This document shows positions 1 to 6,028 of a stretch of 10,128 nucleotides of DNA, piece after piece (position 1 is the first letter of the stretch; each line of letters begins with the position of its first letter). The notes below the pieces were generated by a model, which did no database searches, was not told where the DNA came from, and saw only the letters and a program-made list of their open reading frames with translations. The stretch comes from Pelagophyceae sp. CCMP2097 (lineage: Eukaryota; Sar; Pelagophyceae), in assembly GCA_026770575.1 (NCBI GenBank), contig MU657317.1, positions 86,658 to 96,785 of the forward strand, given 5' to 3'. Made by a program: the position numbers and the translations under genes.

Positions 1-28
1 ATTCCGGGTTCGAGTCCCGGAAGAGTTT
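1..28 (+). tRNA. 3' end of a tRNA gene, cut by the window edge
   Basis: Bases 4-8 (CCGGG) and 16-20 (CCCGG) pair perfectly around a 7-base loop TTCGAGT. That is a T-arm whose B box GTTCGAGTC fits the Pol III consensus GWTCRANNC. The next seven bases (AAGAGTT, 21-27) would be the 3' strand of the acceptor stem. The 5' half, anticodon included, lies outside the window, so the amino acid cannot be read. No CCA is encoded, as expected for a eukaryotic nuclear tRNA gene. A tRNA-derived SINE tail is the main alternative. Confidence 0.6.
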
Positions 29-36
29 TATCTTTT
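26..36 (+). terminator. Pol III T-run terminator
   Basis: TTTT at 26-29 and again at 33-36 directly follow the tRNA acceptor strand. This is the position and composition expected for RNA polymerase III termination. Confidence 0.5.
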
Positions 37-56
37 ATTGGTCTTTGGGTTATGGG

Positions 57-138
57 CCGCAGCCGGCCGCAGCCGGCCTCGCAGCCGGCCCCGCAGCCGG
101 CCACCGGTTCGGCTGGAGCCGGCTGGAGCCGGCTGAAG
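57..138. repeat. GC-rich tandem repeat with foldback potential
   Basis: About four imperfect 10-12 bp units built on GCAGCCGGCC (57-102) are followed, across ACCGGTTC, by two units of GGCTGGAGCC and a degenerate third (111-138). The second half is roughly the reverse complement of the first, so the tract could fold into a long GC-rich hairpin. Open frames through it are by-products of the simple sequence. Confidence 0.7.
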
Positions 139-160
139 CTGCCCTTGCTCCGTTTGCAGA

Positions 161-286
161 CGCGCGTCGACTTCCAAGTCGACGGCCGACACCGACTCGT
201 AACGCGCGTCGACTTCCAAGTCGACGTCCGCCACCAGTTCGCAGCACGTGTCAACTTCTAAGTTGACGGCCGCAACAAAATCAGAA
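161..286. repeat. Three 42-bp tandem units, each with an 18-nt palindrome
   Basis: Palindromes lie at 166-183, 208-225 and 250-267, spaced exactly 42 bp apart. The first two are identical (GTCGACTT-CC-AAGTCGAC). The third is GTCAACTT-CT-AAGTTGAC. Its G-to-A change in the left arm is matched by C-to-T in the right arm, so pairing is kept. The linkers are less conserved than the palindromes. One plus-strand frame gives a 14-residue peptide repeat (RVDFQVD core), but there is no gene context to support translation. Function is unknown. Confidence 0.8.
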
Positions 287-289
287 AGT

Positions 290-321
290 AAAATTCCATT
301 TCCGGGGCTTGAACCCGGTTC
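290..321 (-). other. Minus-strand tRNA T-arm/B-box-like segment with T-run
   Basis: On the minus strand CCGGG-TTCAAGC-CCCGG (301-317) makes a perfect T-arm with a consensus B box. It is followed by AAATGGAA and then TTTT, the spacing of a tRNA 3' end. A 6-bp stem (CGGCGA/TCGTCG) just before it could be a variable arm. No A box and no partner for the acceptor strand were found upstream. It may be a tRNA fragment, a tRNA-derived element end, or chance. Confidence 0.3.
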
Positions 322-804
322 CGACGAAACAATCGCCGATATTACTGAAAGAAAACTTTTGACTATAACATTGCGAGGCTGTACAATATAAGGGGGGTCT
401 GAAAAGGGCCTTCCGAGTCCCAGAACATTTTCAGAACCTTCCGGAACCTAGCCGCCCCTGCTTTCCCCGGACTAATTGTAGAGCGGCGCCTACTTCCCTC
501 CAGCGAAGCACAGAGAAAGCCCGGGCCCTTCGCCGCAGGCCGAGTTCAATTTATTCAAATCTTCCCCCAATTGGTTTTGCCAAACCGTGCCTTTTAAACG
601 GGAACTCCACATTGCGCGCGCCGTTGGACTCCAACACACTCGGCCATTGGAAAGTGTTCGTTGCGTGGGTACATAACACCTTTTATGAAACCGACAGCGC
701 CGCCCAAACTCCGTGGACCGCGCGCCGCCAACTTCGAGGATTACGCTTTTCCGTCCCGGCGGCCTTCCTCGCTACGTAGCGCACCGTTTTCGACGCGCCC
801 GGGC
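322..804. other. Intergenic stretch with no supported gene
   Basis: No coding region is supported. The only structures seen are the 43-bp copy at 569-611 of a repeat found again at 2598-2649 (listed separately) and AT-rich text around 340-395 containing GTACAATATAAGG. A weak TATA-like string there has no gene to serve. Short open frames from about 660 run into GC-rich repeat and look spurious. Confidence 0.5.
569..611 (+). repeat. Direct repeat D1, left copy (partner 2598-2649)
   Basis: AATTGGTTTTGCCAAACCG followed by TGCCTTT, AAACG and GAACTCCACA recurs at 2598-2649 in the same orientation. The right copy has about 8 extra bases (ACGATATT region) in the middle. The pair brackets the whole repeat/OTU block of about 2 kb, as terminal direct repeats or a long target duplication would. 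Confidence 0.65.
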
Positions 805-1012
805 GCGATCGACGCGCGCCGCAGCCGCGCGCTCGGCGCGACAAACGCGCCGCCCAAGCGCGCCGCCCTCCGCGCCGCGCGCCGCGAAAACAATTTCCGT
901 GTGGAACTCTAACAATTTCCGTGATAGCCTATCGCTTTAGTTAAAGGGGTAGCCTATCGCGTTAGTTTAAGGGGGGTCATTCAGCGTGGATTTGATGAAT
1001 GCGGGTAAGAAG
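805..1012 (+). repeat. Direct repeat D2, left copy (partner 1195-1386)
   Basis: Starting at GATCGACGCGCGCCGC (807), this copy matches 1195-1386 in order. It holds a GC-rich tract, then ATTTCCGTGTGGAACTC, then two tandem units of about 27 bp (TAGCCTATCGCGTTAGTTTAAGG), then GGTCATTCAGCGTGG, and ends at GCGGGTAAGAAG. It has about 20 bp more GC-rich sequence in the middle than its partner. GATAGCCTATC inside the 27-bp unit is a small palindrome. Confidence 0.85.
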
Positions 1013-1021
1013 TTAAAGGGG

Positions 1022-1195
1022 GGGTCCGGGGGGTCTCCCCCTGGCACCCGCGACAGTCCGGCGCCGACGCACTCCCAAGCGCCACGCCACGCCGACCGAG
1101 CCGATACGAGAAGGGGGAGGTCCGGGGGGTCTCCCCACGGCGCCCGCGAGAGTCCGGGCCCAGCACGCCCCCAAGCGGCGCGCCGAAATGTCTCG
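1022..1195 (+). repeat. GGTCCGGGGGGTCTCCCC repeat block, left arm of inverted pair
   Basis: Two tandem units of about 100 bp each begin GGTCCGGGGGGTCTCCCC and run through a CCCGCGA-AGTCCG core (starts near 1022 and 1118). The block recurs in reverse complement at 2356-2563, where the second unit is preceded by GCGGGTAAGAAGTTAAAG, as it is here at 1001. Base composition is extreme and frames through it are not credible genes. Confidence 0.8.
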
Positions 1196-1386
1196 CGATC
1201 GACGCGCGCCGCCGCCGCGCGCTCGGCGCGACAAACGCGCCGCCCAAGCGCGCCGCCGTCCGCGCATTTCCGTGTGGAACTCCAACAATATCCGTGATAG
1301 CCTATCGCGTTAGTTTAAGGGATAGCCTATCGCGTTAGTTTAAGGGGGGGTCATTCAGCTTGGATTTGATGAATGCGGGTAAGAAG
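1195..1386 (+). repeat. Direct repeat D2, right copy; truncates the OTU gene
   Basis: This is the second copy of the 805-1012 repeat, offset by about 390 bp at its start. It includes the two 27-bp units (1296-1320 and 1321-1347). It ends at GCGGGTAAGAAG (1375-1386), where homology to the other copy stops and minus-strand OTU coding sequence begins. Confidence 0.85.
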
Positions 1387-2220
1387 CCGCGGCTCGACCG
1401 TTCGTAGACGTGGACGCCGGCGCCGTAGAGGTGCACAAATGCGGCCATCTCGATGCCGCCGCCCCATTTGCCGTTGAGTATGCTAGTCGTGTACGTGTCG
1501 ACGGAATTGTTCGAGTCCCACTTGACCCACTCCTCGGGCGTCGTGCCGTAGACGGGCGTCTTCGGGTGCAGTGCGACCCATCCTATGAGCTTATTGCGGA
1601 GCTCCGAGCCCTCGGTGCGTTGTGGCGCTTCGCCGAGTCGCCCGAGGCCCCATGCGAGCGAGTGGAAGAGGCATAGCCCGTCGCCGGGCTGCTTCACCTC
1701 GCCGGCGCGTTCGAGGAACACGTTGCCCTTGTCAAACTTCAAAGCCCAACATGTTCTCAAGCTTCTTCCGCTTCGCGTCCGGGTGGTCCGTGCGCCCGTC
1801 GGTGAAGTGGGGGCAAGAAGCCGTCGCGTGCTCCACGACGTCGCACTTGTCGCAGCGCTTGCCCGCGGCGGCGCCGGCGGCGACGCCGGGACAAAGGCCG
1901 GCGCGTCGCGCGTCGCCGGCACCGTCGACGCGGAACCTCCACCCACCTCCGCCGGCAAACCTCCTGGGGCCACGGACGTCGGACCGCATGCGCCGCTGGG
2001 CTTAGAGTTTGACGCACGGCGCGACGGGAGTGCGGTTCACCCATTGTCGCACGGTGCGCGTGCACTTTGCCACCGGCGCGCCGTGTTTCCGGTGGGCCGT
2101 CTTCGCCTTGCGTCGCGCGCGCTTGACGTGCTCGTAGTCCTTGGGTGTGCGGCCCTTTACGGCCACTAGGACTTTCTTGTCGCTGCTCCCCACCCACTTC
2201 TTGGGCACGATCTTCCCCAT
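1335..2220 (-). pseudogene. Broken zinc-knuckle + OTU-type cysteine protease gene
   Basis: Reading leftward from the ATG at 2218-2220, a Lys/Arg-rich N-terminus (MGKIVPKKW...) runs to an in-frame TAA at 2002-2004. The same frame reopens and encodes a CCHC zinc knuckle, C-X2-C-X4-H-X4-C (CDKCDVVEHATASC, near 1800-1845), followed by DHPDAKRKK. At about 1735-1760 the frame must shift by one base to continue into an OTU-like domain. That domain has PGDGLCLFHSLAWGLG with the expected catalytic Asp-Cys box, and WGGGIEMAAFVHLYG. OTU proteases are papain-like enzymes, often deubiquitinases. The C-terminal catalytic His segment is absent, because the reading runs into repeat D2 at about 1386. One nonsense, one frameshift and a missing 3' end argue for a pseudogene. 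Introns could explain the first two breaks but not the lost His. Confidence 0.75.
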
Positions 2221-2311
2221 GGCGGTCGGGCGGCGGTGGGCGAGTTCGGCCTGTTTACGCGGCAGACGCTCCTTGGCGCATGTGACGCGTAGAAGAAGCT
2301 TCTCGTCAGAT

Positions 2312-2318
2312 TTTTATA
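2312..2318 (-). promoter_or_regulatory. TATA box candidate for the OTU gene
   Basis: The minus strand reads TTTATAAAAATC here, about 92 bases upstream of the ATG at 2220. The position and TATAAAA match suit a Pol II core promoter, so the gene may have arrived with its own promoter. Confidence 0.4.
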
Positions 2319-2355
2319 AACCGCGACTCCCGTTGAAGGGCTCCCTGCGTTCTAT

Positions 2356-2563
2356 GAGGCATTTCGGCGCGCCGCTTGGGGCGTGCTGGGCCCGGACTCT
2401 CACGGGCGCCGGGGGGGGATCCCCCGGACCCCCCCCCCCCTTTAACTTCTTACCCGCTGTGAAATCGTCGGCTTGCTCGTATGGGCTCGGCCGGCGAGGC
2501 GCGCCGCTTGGGAGCGCGTCGGCGCCGGACTGTCGCGGGTGCCGGGGAGAGACCCCCCGGACC
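2356..2563 (-). repeat. GC-rich repeat block, right arm of inverted pair (partner 1022-1195)
   Basis: The reverse complement of this stretch matches 1022-1195 in order. It contains GGTCCGGGGGGTCTC, the CCCGCGACAGTCCGGCGCCG core, a second GGTCCGGGGG unit, and CAAGCGGCGCGCCGAAATG at its far end. About 40 bp extra between the units includes another GCGGGTAAGAAGTTAAAGG. A run of about 12 C at 2429-2440 is a likely assembly hazard. With its partner it brackets the broken OTU gene. Confidence 0.8.
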
Positions 2564-2597
2564 TATTGTAAATGTAACACTAGCTCTCCCCATCTAT

Positions 2598-2649
2598 AAT
2601 TGGTTTTGCCAAACCGTGCCTTTACGATATTAAACGAGAACTCCACAAA
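2598..2649 (+). repeat. Direct repeat D1, right copy (partner 569-611)
   Basis: AATTGGTTTTGCCAAACCG, TGCCTTTA, then TTAAACGAGAACTCCACA matches 569-611 with an 8-base internal difference and a few substitutions. It ends at the start of the intron-like repeat at 2653. Confidence 0.65.
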
Positions 2650-2652
2650 AAC

Positions 2653-2709
2653 CTTACCGCTTCACGGACTGGACTGACCCTGTAATTTTTGGAGACGACG
2701 GGTGTCTAA
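2653..2709 (-). repeat. Inverted copy of the 53-nt intron at 8811-8863
   Basis: On the minus strand this reads ACACCCGTCGTCTCCAAAAA, an ACAGGGTCAGTCC core, then GTGAAGCGGTAAGGTTT. It matches 8811-8863 along its whole length with a few substitutions and one 5-base tandem insertion (AGTCC). The 5' end is TTAG rather than GTAAG, so the donor is lost, while the 3' GGTAAG end is kept. It touches the outer end of the left inverted arm at 2710. Confidence 0.75.
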
Positions 2710-2945
2710 GGGGGGAGTCAAGGACCTCAGGCAGTTCTCGTTGGAATGTGGCGCTGAAGGTCTCTATCGACGCGCCTTGGACCCGCAGGGTCGACACGCA
2801 AGTTTGTTTCGCGTTGCGGCGGCCCCTTGGGCGGGAGCGACGTGGCCTCGGAGGGCGCGTCAGGGGCATGCGTTCGGGCCCTTGCGGGACCCGCCGCGCG
2901 CCGGTAGCCGGCGGGAACTGCGCTTAGGCGCCCAAAACCAACCCG
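2710..2945 (+). repeat. Left arm of a ~236-bp terminal inverted repeat
   Basis: From GGGGGGAGTCAAGGACCTCAG to CGCCCAAAACCAACC this matches the reverse complement of 4283-4518 without large indels, at roughly 90% identity by eye. Because indels are few, an outward open frame of about 50 codons (ATG at 2867-2869, minus) is conserved in both arms. It may be coding or simply a by-product. No clear target duplication flanks the arms. Confidence 0.8.
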
Positions 2946-3002
2946 GCCGGGTCTCAGCTACCGCGACCGCGGCCCGCGCGCGACACGACCGGTTGGAGCA
3001 AG

Positions 3003-3858
3003 ATGTTTTTTTTGCCCGAAGAGAAAAGTAGACAAGAAATGGAGTCGATTAAATCCTTTTGGAGAAAACTCTCGTCGGCCGTGCGCAGCTGTTTCAAAGC
3101 CTCTAAAAAGCGGATTTCGTTTGAGAACTTAAAAGGAATCAGAAAAAGGGTTGTTCTGGAACCACTCCAAGCGAGCTTATGCACCTCGCGCGCGCATGCC
3201 GCGTGCTGACCAACGACGAAATCGAGACGCTCTGCGATCTGTGCGAGTCGGTGCCGCGGCGGCTGCGCCAGCTCGCCGCGAACCGCCAGATCAAGACGCA
3301 CATGGTCGAGTTCGAGGTGCCGCGGTTTGTGCGGTGCTGGCGCACCCTCGGGCTGTTTTGCGAAGATGCGTTCGAGAGCATCCACGCTCTGATGAACCGC
3401 ATGAAAATGCGATTCGCATGCATCCGCGACAGCCTGCGTCTGGGGGAATGGTTGAAAACTCTGGACCGCCACAACATTACAAACGGAGTCGCGAGCGGTT
3501 TCCCGGCATGCCTCAAAAGATACCCTAGGCGACCGCGTGAAGCGCAACAAGCTCATGTTCACGGCTCTCGGTCTTGAAGGAGAGCGTCAGCCTCATCGAC
3601 GGTATCAAGCCAGAAGCGAGACGCGGCAAGTATGCGAAAAAGCCCAGGAAGGCCGACGCGGCCGCGGCCACCGCGCGGCCGCCGCCTGAAGTTTACGTCT
3701 TAAGTACACGCCTTATCTCATCATCGGACTGTCGAAAGGGAAAAGATACCCGAGGTGCCCCACCGTGCCGGAGCTTCAACGCTTCACAACCCAAAAATGC
3801 TTGGAGAGACCCTTTCTTCCTATATCGAGCGGGTTTTCTCATAGGAATTACTCTATAG
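3003..3858 (+). pseudogene. Decayed gene with a FCEDAFESIHALMNRM motif, possibly transposase-derived
   Basis: The best coding stretch is open from 3125 to 3577 (first ATG 3179) and encodes PSELMHLARACRVLTNDEIE, then HMVEFEVPRFVRCWRTLGLF, CEDAFESIHALMNRMKMRFA and CIRD. A pattern of this type (F-V-R-x-W-x-x-x-G-L-F-x-E-[DE]-x-x-E-S-[IL]-H-x-x-x-N) is familiar to me from the C-terminal part of uncharacterised, repeat-associated and possibly transposase-like eukaryotic proteins. I cannot name the family with certainty. Upstream (3003-3209) a different frame encodes a basic peptide (MFFLPEEKSRQ...). Downstream (3574-3858) a third frame carries a Lys-rich tail (GKYAKKPRKADAAAA). The need for several frame changes suggests decay, although introns are possible. 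It lies inside the inverted-arm element. Confidence 0.45.
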
Positions 3859-3882
3859 ATTTCTAGAAGCGTCTCGAAGATC

Positions 3883-4001
3883 GTAACTCGTCAGCGCGCG
3901 AGTATATGGTGTACCCATTATAAGCAGTTATGCTCGTTATGCTCATAGCTACCATCCTGGCCTAGATGGGTACACCTTATACTCCCGCGCTGACGAGTTA
4001 C
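3883..4001. repeat. 119-bp near-perfect foldback with 35-bp arms
   Basis: The left arm 3883-3917 (GTAACTCGTCAGCGCGCGAG...) and right arm 3967-4001 pair over 35 bases with only two mismatches. The 49-base loop contains a tandem 9-mer, GTTATGCTC twice (about 3927-3944). It sits inside the larger inverted-arm element. It could be a small MITE, a structured RNA, or a pre-miRNA-like hairpin. No target duplication was seen. Confidence 0.8.
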
Positions 4002-4282
4002 GGTGCAAAGGGTCAAAGTTGGAGGCGTATCTCACCAAGGAGACGCACCCCATGCAAAATTTTCTTACCAAACTATGCAATGCCTACGGATCCGCTCGAT
4101 CCCGCGAGGGGCCTCCGATTCGCCTTGGGTGGAGCGCGCGCTGTAGCGGGGAAGTTGAGGACTTTTCCCGACTTTTTCTGAGAATAGCCAAAAACAAAAT
4201 CCACCTTTGAAGCAGCTGTGCGTGTCGCTCCGAGGTGCCGAGACGCCCGCGATGCGCTGTTGCGGCCGGTTCCGGGCGCTGC

Positions 4283-4518
4283 CAGGTTGGTTTTGGGCGC
4301 CTGCGCGCAGTTCCCGCCGGCTACTGGCGCGCGGCGGGTCCTGCAAGGGCCCGAACGCATGCCCCTGACGCGCCCTCCGAGGCAGCCTCATTCCCGCCCA
4401 AGGGGCCGCCGCAACGCGAAACAAACGTGCGAGTCGACCCTGCGGGTCCAAGGCGCGTCGATAGAGACCTTCAGCGCCTCATTCCAGCGAGAACTGCCTG
4501 AGATCCTTGACCCCCCCC
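4283..4518 (-). repeat. Right arm of the ~236-bp terminal inverted repeat
   Basis: This is the reverse complement of 2710-2945. The conserved outward open frame begins at the ATG at 4360 on the plus strand and carries MPLTRPPRQPHSRPRGRR and TLRVQGASIETFS, near-identical to the minus-strand peptide of the left arm. The arm ends in a run of C (about 4511-4519). Confidence 0.8.
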
Positions 4519-4555
4519 CTCGGCTGCTTCTTGGATCAGGTGGTTTTTCACCCCT

Positions 4556-4819
4556 TCAAAAATCGTCCGACGTGTCGTCTCGCGCTGTGGTCGGGCTAGT
4601 ACACTCGGTTACAGTCGATTTTAAATCAGCTTCGGGTCTCTCTCTTCCGTAAGATGACGCGAAAATTTTGAAATATTTTCCAGGGGGCGTCTGCACCCAA
4701 GAGAGCGAGTACTGCGACATCTCCAGCTGGTCATGGCACGCCGCGCAGCGGAAGCAGTGACGGCGATACAGAGCTAGGATGTCCTCAGCGCTGAGCGCCG
4801 TCACTGGCTCGCTGGACAT
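4556..4819 (-). CDS. Small Cys-rich protein of unknown function (HNH-like fragment?)
   Basis: This is an 87-codon ORF from the ATG at 4817-4819. The N-terminal 50 residues look like real protein: a short acidic helix (SAEDILALYRRH), then a cysteine cluster C-F-R-C-A-A-C-H and SQYSLSWVQTPPGK. The layout of a helix, paired cysteines and a following Ser/Val-rich strand before P-G loosely recalls the start of an HNH-type zinc-bound nuclease fold. The catalytic His/Asn residues are not present, so this is weak. The C-terminal 35 residues (after PPGK) are low-quality and may be intron or random extension. The start codon is plausible. It stands alone, just right of the inverted-arm element. Confidence 0.35.
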   Translation of the reverse strand: MSSEPVTALSAEDILALYRRHCFRCAACHDQLEMSQYSLSWVQTPPGKYFKIFASSYGRERPEADLKSTVTECTSPTTARDDTSDDF

Positions 4820-5043
4820 CGTCGCTCGCAGCCGACGCTCGCCGCCGATGCGCCGCCGCCAGGCCGCGAACGGCGGCGGGCCGGGGCACGCGGCTGTTTC
4901 GAGCGGTAATCAGCAGATCAGTGAGGCAAAAATAAGGAAGTTATAAAATCCACATGAGGGGTCTGATTAAAGCCTCGCCCGAGGGTGGGGCGGTGCGCGT
5001 CCGTTGAGCGGTGGCAATTGCCGAAGTGCCGTACAATTGTACA
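4820..5043. other. Intergenic, no gene seen
   Basis: The stretch is GC-rich near 4820-4900 and then AT-richer. It contains GTTATAAAATCC (about 4939-4950), which could be a TATA box on either strand, and the palindrome GTACAATTGTAC (5031-5042) abutting the left end of the 574-bp repeat. A related TGTACAATTGTA occurs near 7992. Confidence 0.4.
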
Positions 5044-5616
5044 AAGATGGTTTCGCCAAGAAAGTCAAGTATTTTTTGGGCAAATTTGAGACGGTCTTTC
5101 GAGGTACAGTTACCGGGGTCGCATGCAGCGCGCCGAGACGCCTCCAGCCGTGCCGGGTGAACTTTCCTACGTCTTATATGGGCTGAGAAAATCGATTTGG
5201 CGACTTGGCGAGGGCCGTTACCACCCAAGGAGACCTCGGATTTTCGTTCACCCGGCGCCGATGGCCGCGTACGGCCGTGTGTAAGAAGGCTACGTCGAGC
5301 AACCACCGAAATACCTGACCCAAAAAGCCCGGGACTGTCACCAAAAAGCTACAGTTGGCCCATATTTTTGAAAAATGGGCCGTTTCTTCTCTCTTTTTAA
5401 GAAAAGTGACCGTTTTTTAGAAACTATGTGGTTTGTGTTTATATAAAAAGGGTAACTATATCTTTCGATCGCTGTAACTTTTGCAAAAGGCGCTCTTTGG
5501 TTAAAGTAGAGCTCTGGCGGATTTTTCCTTGGGGTGCGTGCGCGGCCGCCGGAAGCTCAGCCCAATGCCCACTTTAGTTTTGCCAAAAAAACGCGCAATG
5601 CAAAATCAGTTTCTTG
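5044..5616 (+). repeat. 574-bp direct repeat P, copy 1 (promoter and leader)
   Basis: From AAGATGGTTTCGCCAAG to AAAATCAGTTTCTTG this matches 8224-8797 with only about half a dozen differences, one of them a single-base indel near 5197. It contains a hairpin at 5357-5381 (GGCCCAT/ATGGGCC), T-rich tracts, a TATA box at 5440-5449, and an ATG at 5565. Just past the repeat a GTAAGC at 5631 could be a splice donor. Minus-strand frames through it are shadows. The ends are not TG...CA, and no primer-binding site or polypurine tract was seen. Confidence 0.9.
5440..5449 (+). promoter_or_regulatory. TATA box, copy 1
   Basis: TATATAAAAA is a textbook Pol II TATA box. It lies 116 bases upstream of the leader ATG at 5565, exactly as in the second repeat copy. 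Confidence 0.6.
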
Positions 5617-5630
5617 TAAAAAACAATCTT
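5565..5630 (+). CDS. Possible leader exon (22 codons) shared with gene B
   Basis: The ATG at 5565 opens MPTLVLPKKRAMQNQFL plus five further residues and reaches GTAAGC at 5631, a good donor. The second repeat copy has the same first 17 residues and a GTAAGA at the matching place. If spliced to an acceptor at 6024-6025 (GGAG before CCGATGG), it would enter gene A in frame. That intron would be 395 nt, much longer than the others here, so gene A may instead start at its own ATG. Confidence 0.3.
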
Positions 5631-6028
5631 GTAAGCACCGGTTGGGTCTGCAAATCGAGCTTGAAAAAGACTAAATATTGAATGCAAATACCAAAATTTT
5701 AAGCAAATACAGGGTTCAAAAAGCGGAACTTACCTCCCTCATTAAGTGCACGCGCCAATGCCTGTACCTCCCCCGGGACCCGCGTACTACGGGAGCGAAG
5801 TGCGGATCGACGGTCACAGCCCGCGCCCCAAGATCGCTGTATCTTTCGCTCCCGCAGTTGGACAGGACAACCACTGCCTGAGCGGCCTTTGGTGCAAATT
5901 CGAGTCGGAAGAGCCTGTCAAGCTGCGCCCGTGACTGTTAAACTGCGGGAGCCAAAGGCGGGCCCCGGTTCCAAGTCCGTATATGTAGGTCCCGTGCGAG
6001 TACCGCGCTCTTTTAAGCGCTGGAGCCG
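5631..6028. other. Spacer before gene A with coding-like fragments
   Basis: There is no intact gene. Frame 5746-5934 (+) encodes YYGSEVRIDG, PKIAVSFAP and GLWCKFESEEPV. The neighbouring frame continues with VTVKLREPKAGPGSKSVYVG (about 5934-5995). Together these look like a once-continuous protein now broken by a frameshift. The L-W-C-K-F-x-S pattern vaguely recalls IPT/TIG-type repeats, but this is weak. Confidence 0.3.

Larger units (their letters stand above)
2710..4518. mobile_element. Candidate 1.8-kb terminal-inverted-repeat element
   Basis: Two long inverted arms (2710-2945 and 4283-4518) bracket a decayed plus-strand gene (about 3003-3858) and a foldback (3883-4001). The layout suits a DNA transposon or foldback element. 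No DDE/D transposase catalytic set could be read and no target-site duplication was visible, so the class is open. The ends start with a G-run followed by GTCAAGGA. Confidence 0.45.

Noticed and set aside
161..286. CRISPR array
   Set aside because: Three 42-bp units with palindromes resemble one in spacing, but the linkers are related to each other rather than unique spacers. There are no cas genes and the setting is eukaryotic.
661..1297. Plus- and minus-strand ORFs in the GC-rich repeats
   Set aside because: They are composed of Arg/Ala/Pro from CG-rich repeat text, overlap in several frames and change content at repeat edges.
2954..3562. 202-codon minus-strand ORF
   Set aside because: It is antisense to the plus-strand frame with the FESIHALMN motif, and its sequence is not protein-like.
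3883..4001. 5S rRNA or tRNA gene
   Set aside because: Some short strings (CCATCCTGGCC, GATGGG) recall 5S rRNA, but the internal control boxes and secondary structure do not fit. The dominant structure is a simple 35-bp foldback.
4941..5306. Minus-strand ORFs in repeat P (also 8220-8525)
   Set aside because: They are read through the duplicated promoter repeat, show no recognisable motif, and differ between the copies only where the repeat ends. Likely shadows.
5357..5405. Rho-independent-type terminator (hairpin then T-run)
   Set aside because: A hairpin followed by T-rich sequence is present in both repeat P copies, but the genome looks eukaryotic and the TATA box lies just downstream. It is better seen as part of the promoter repeat.
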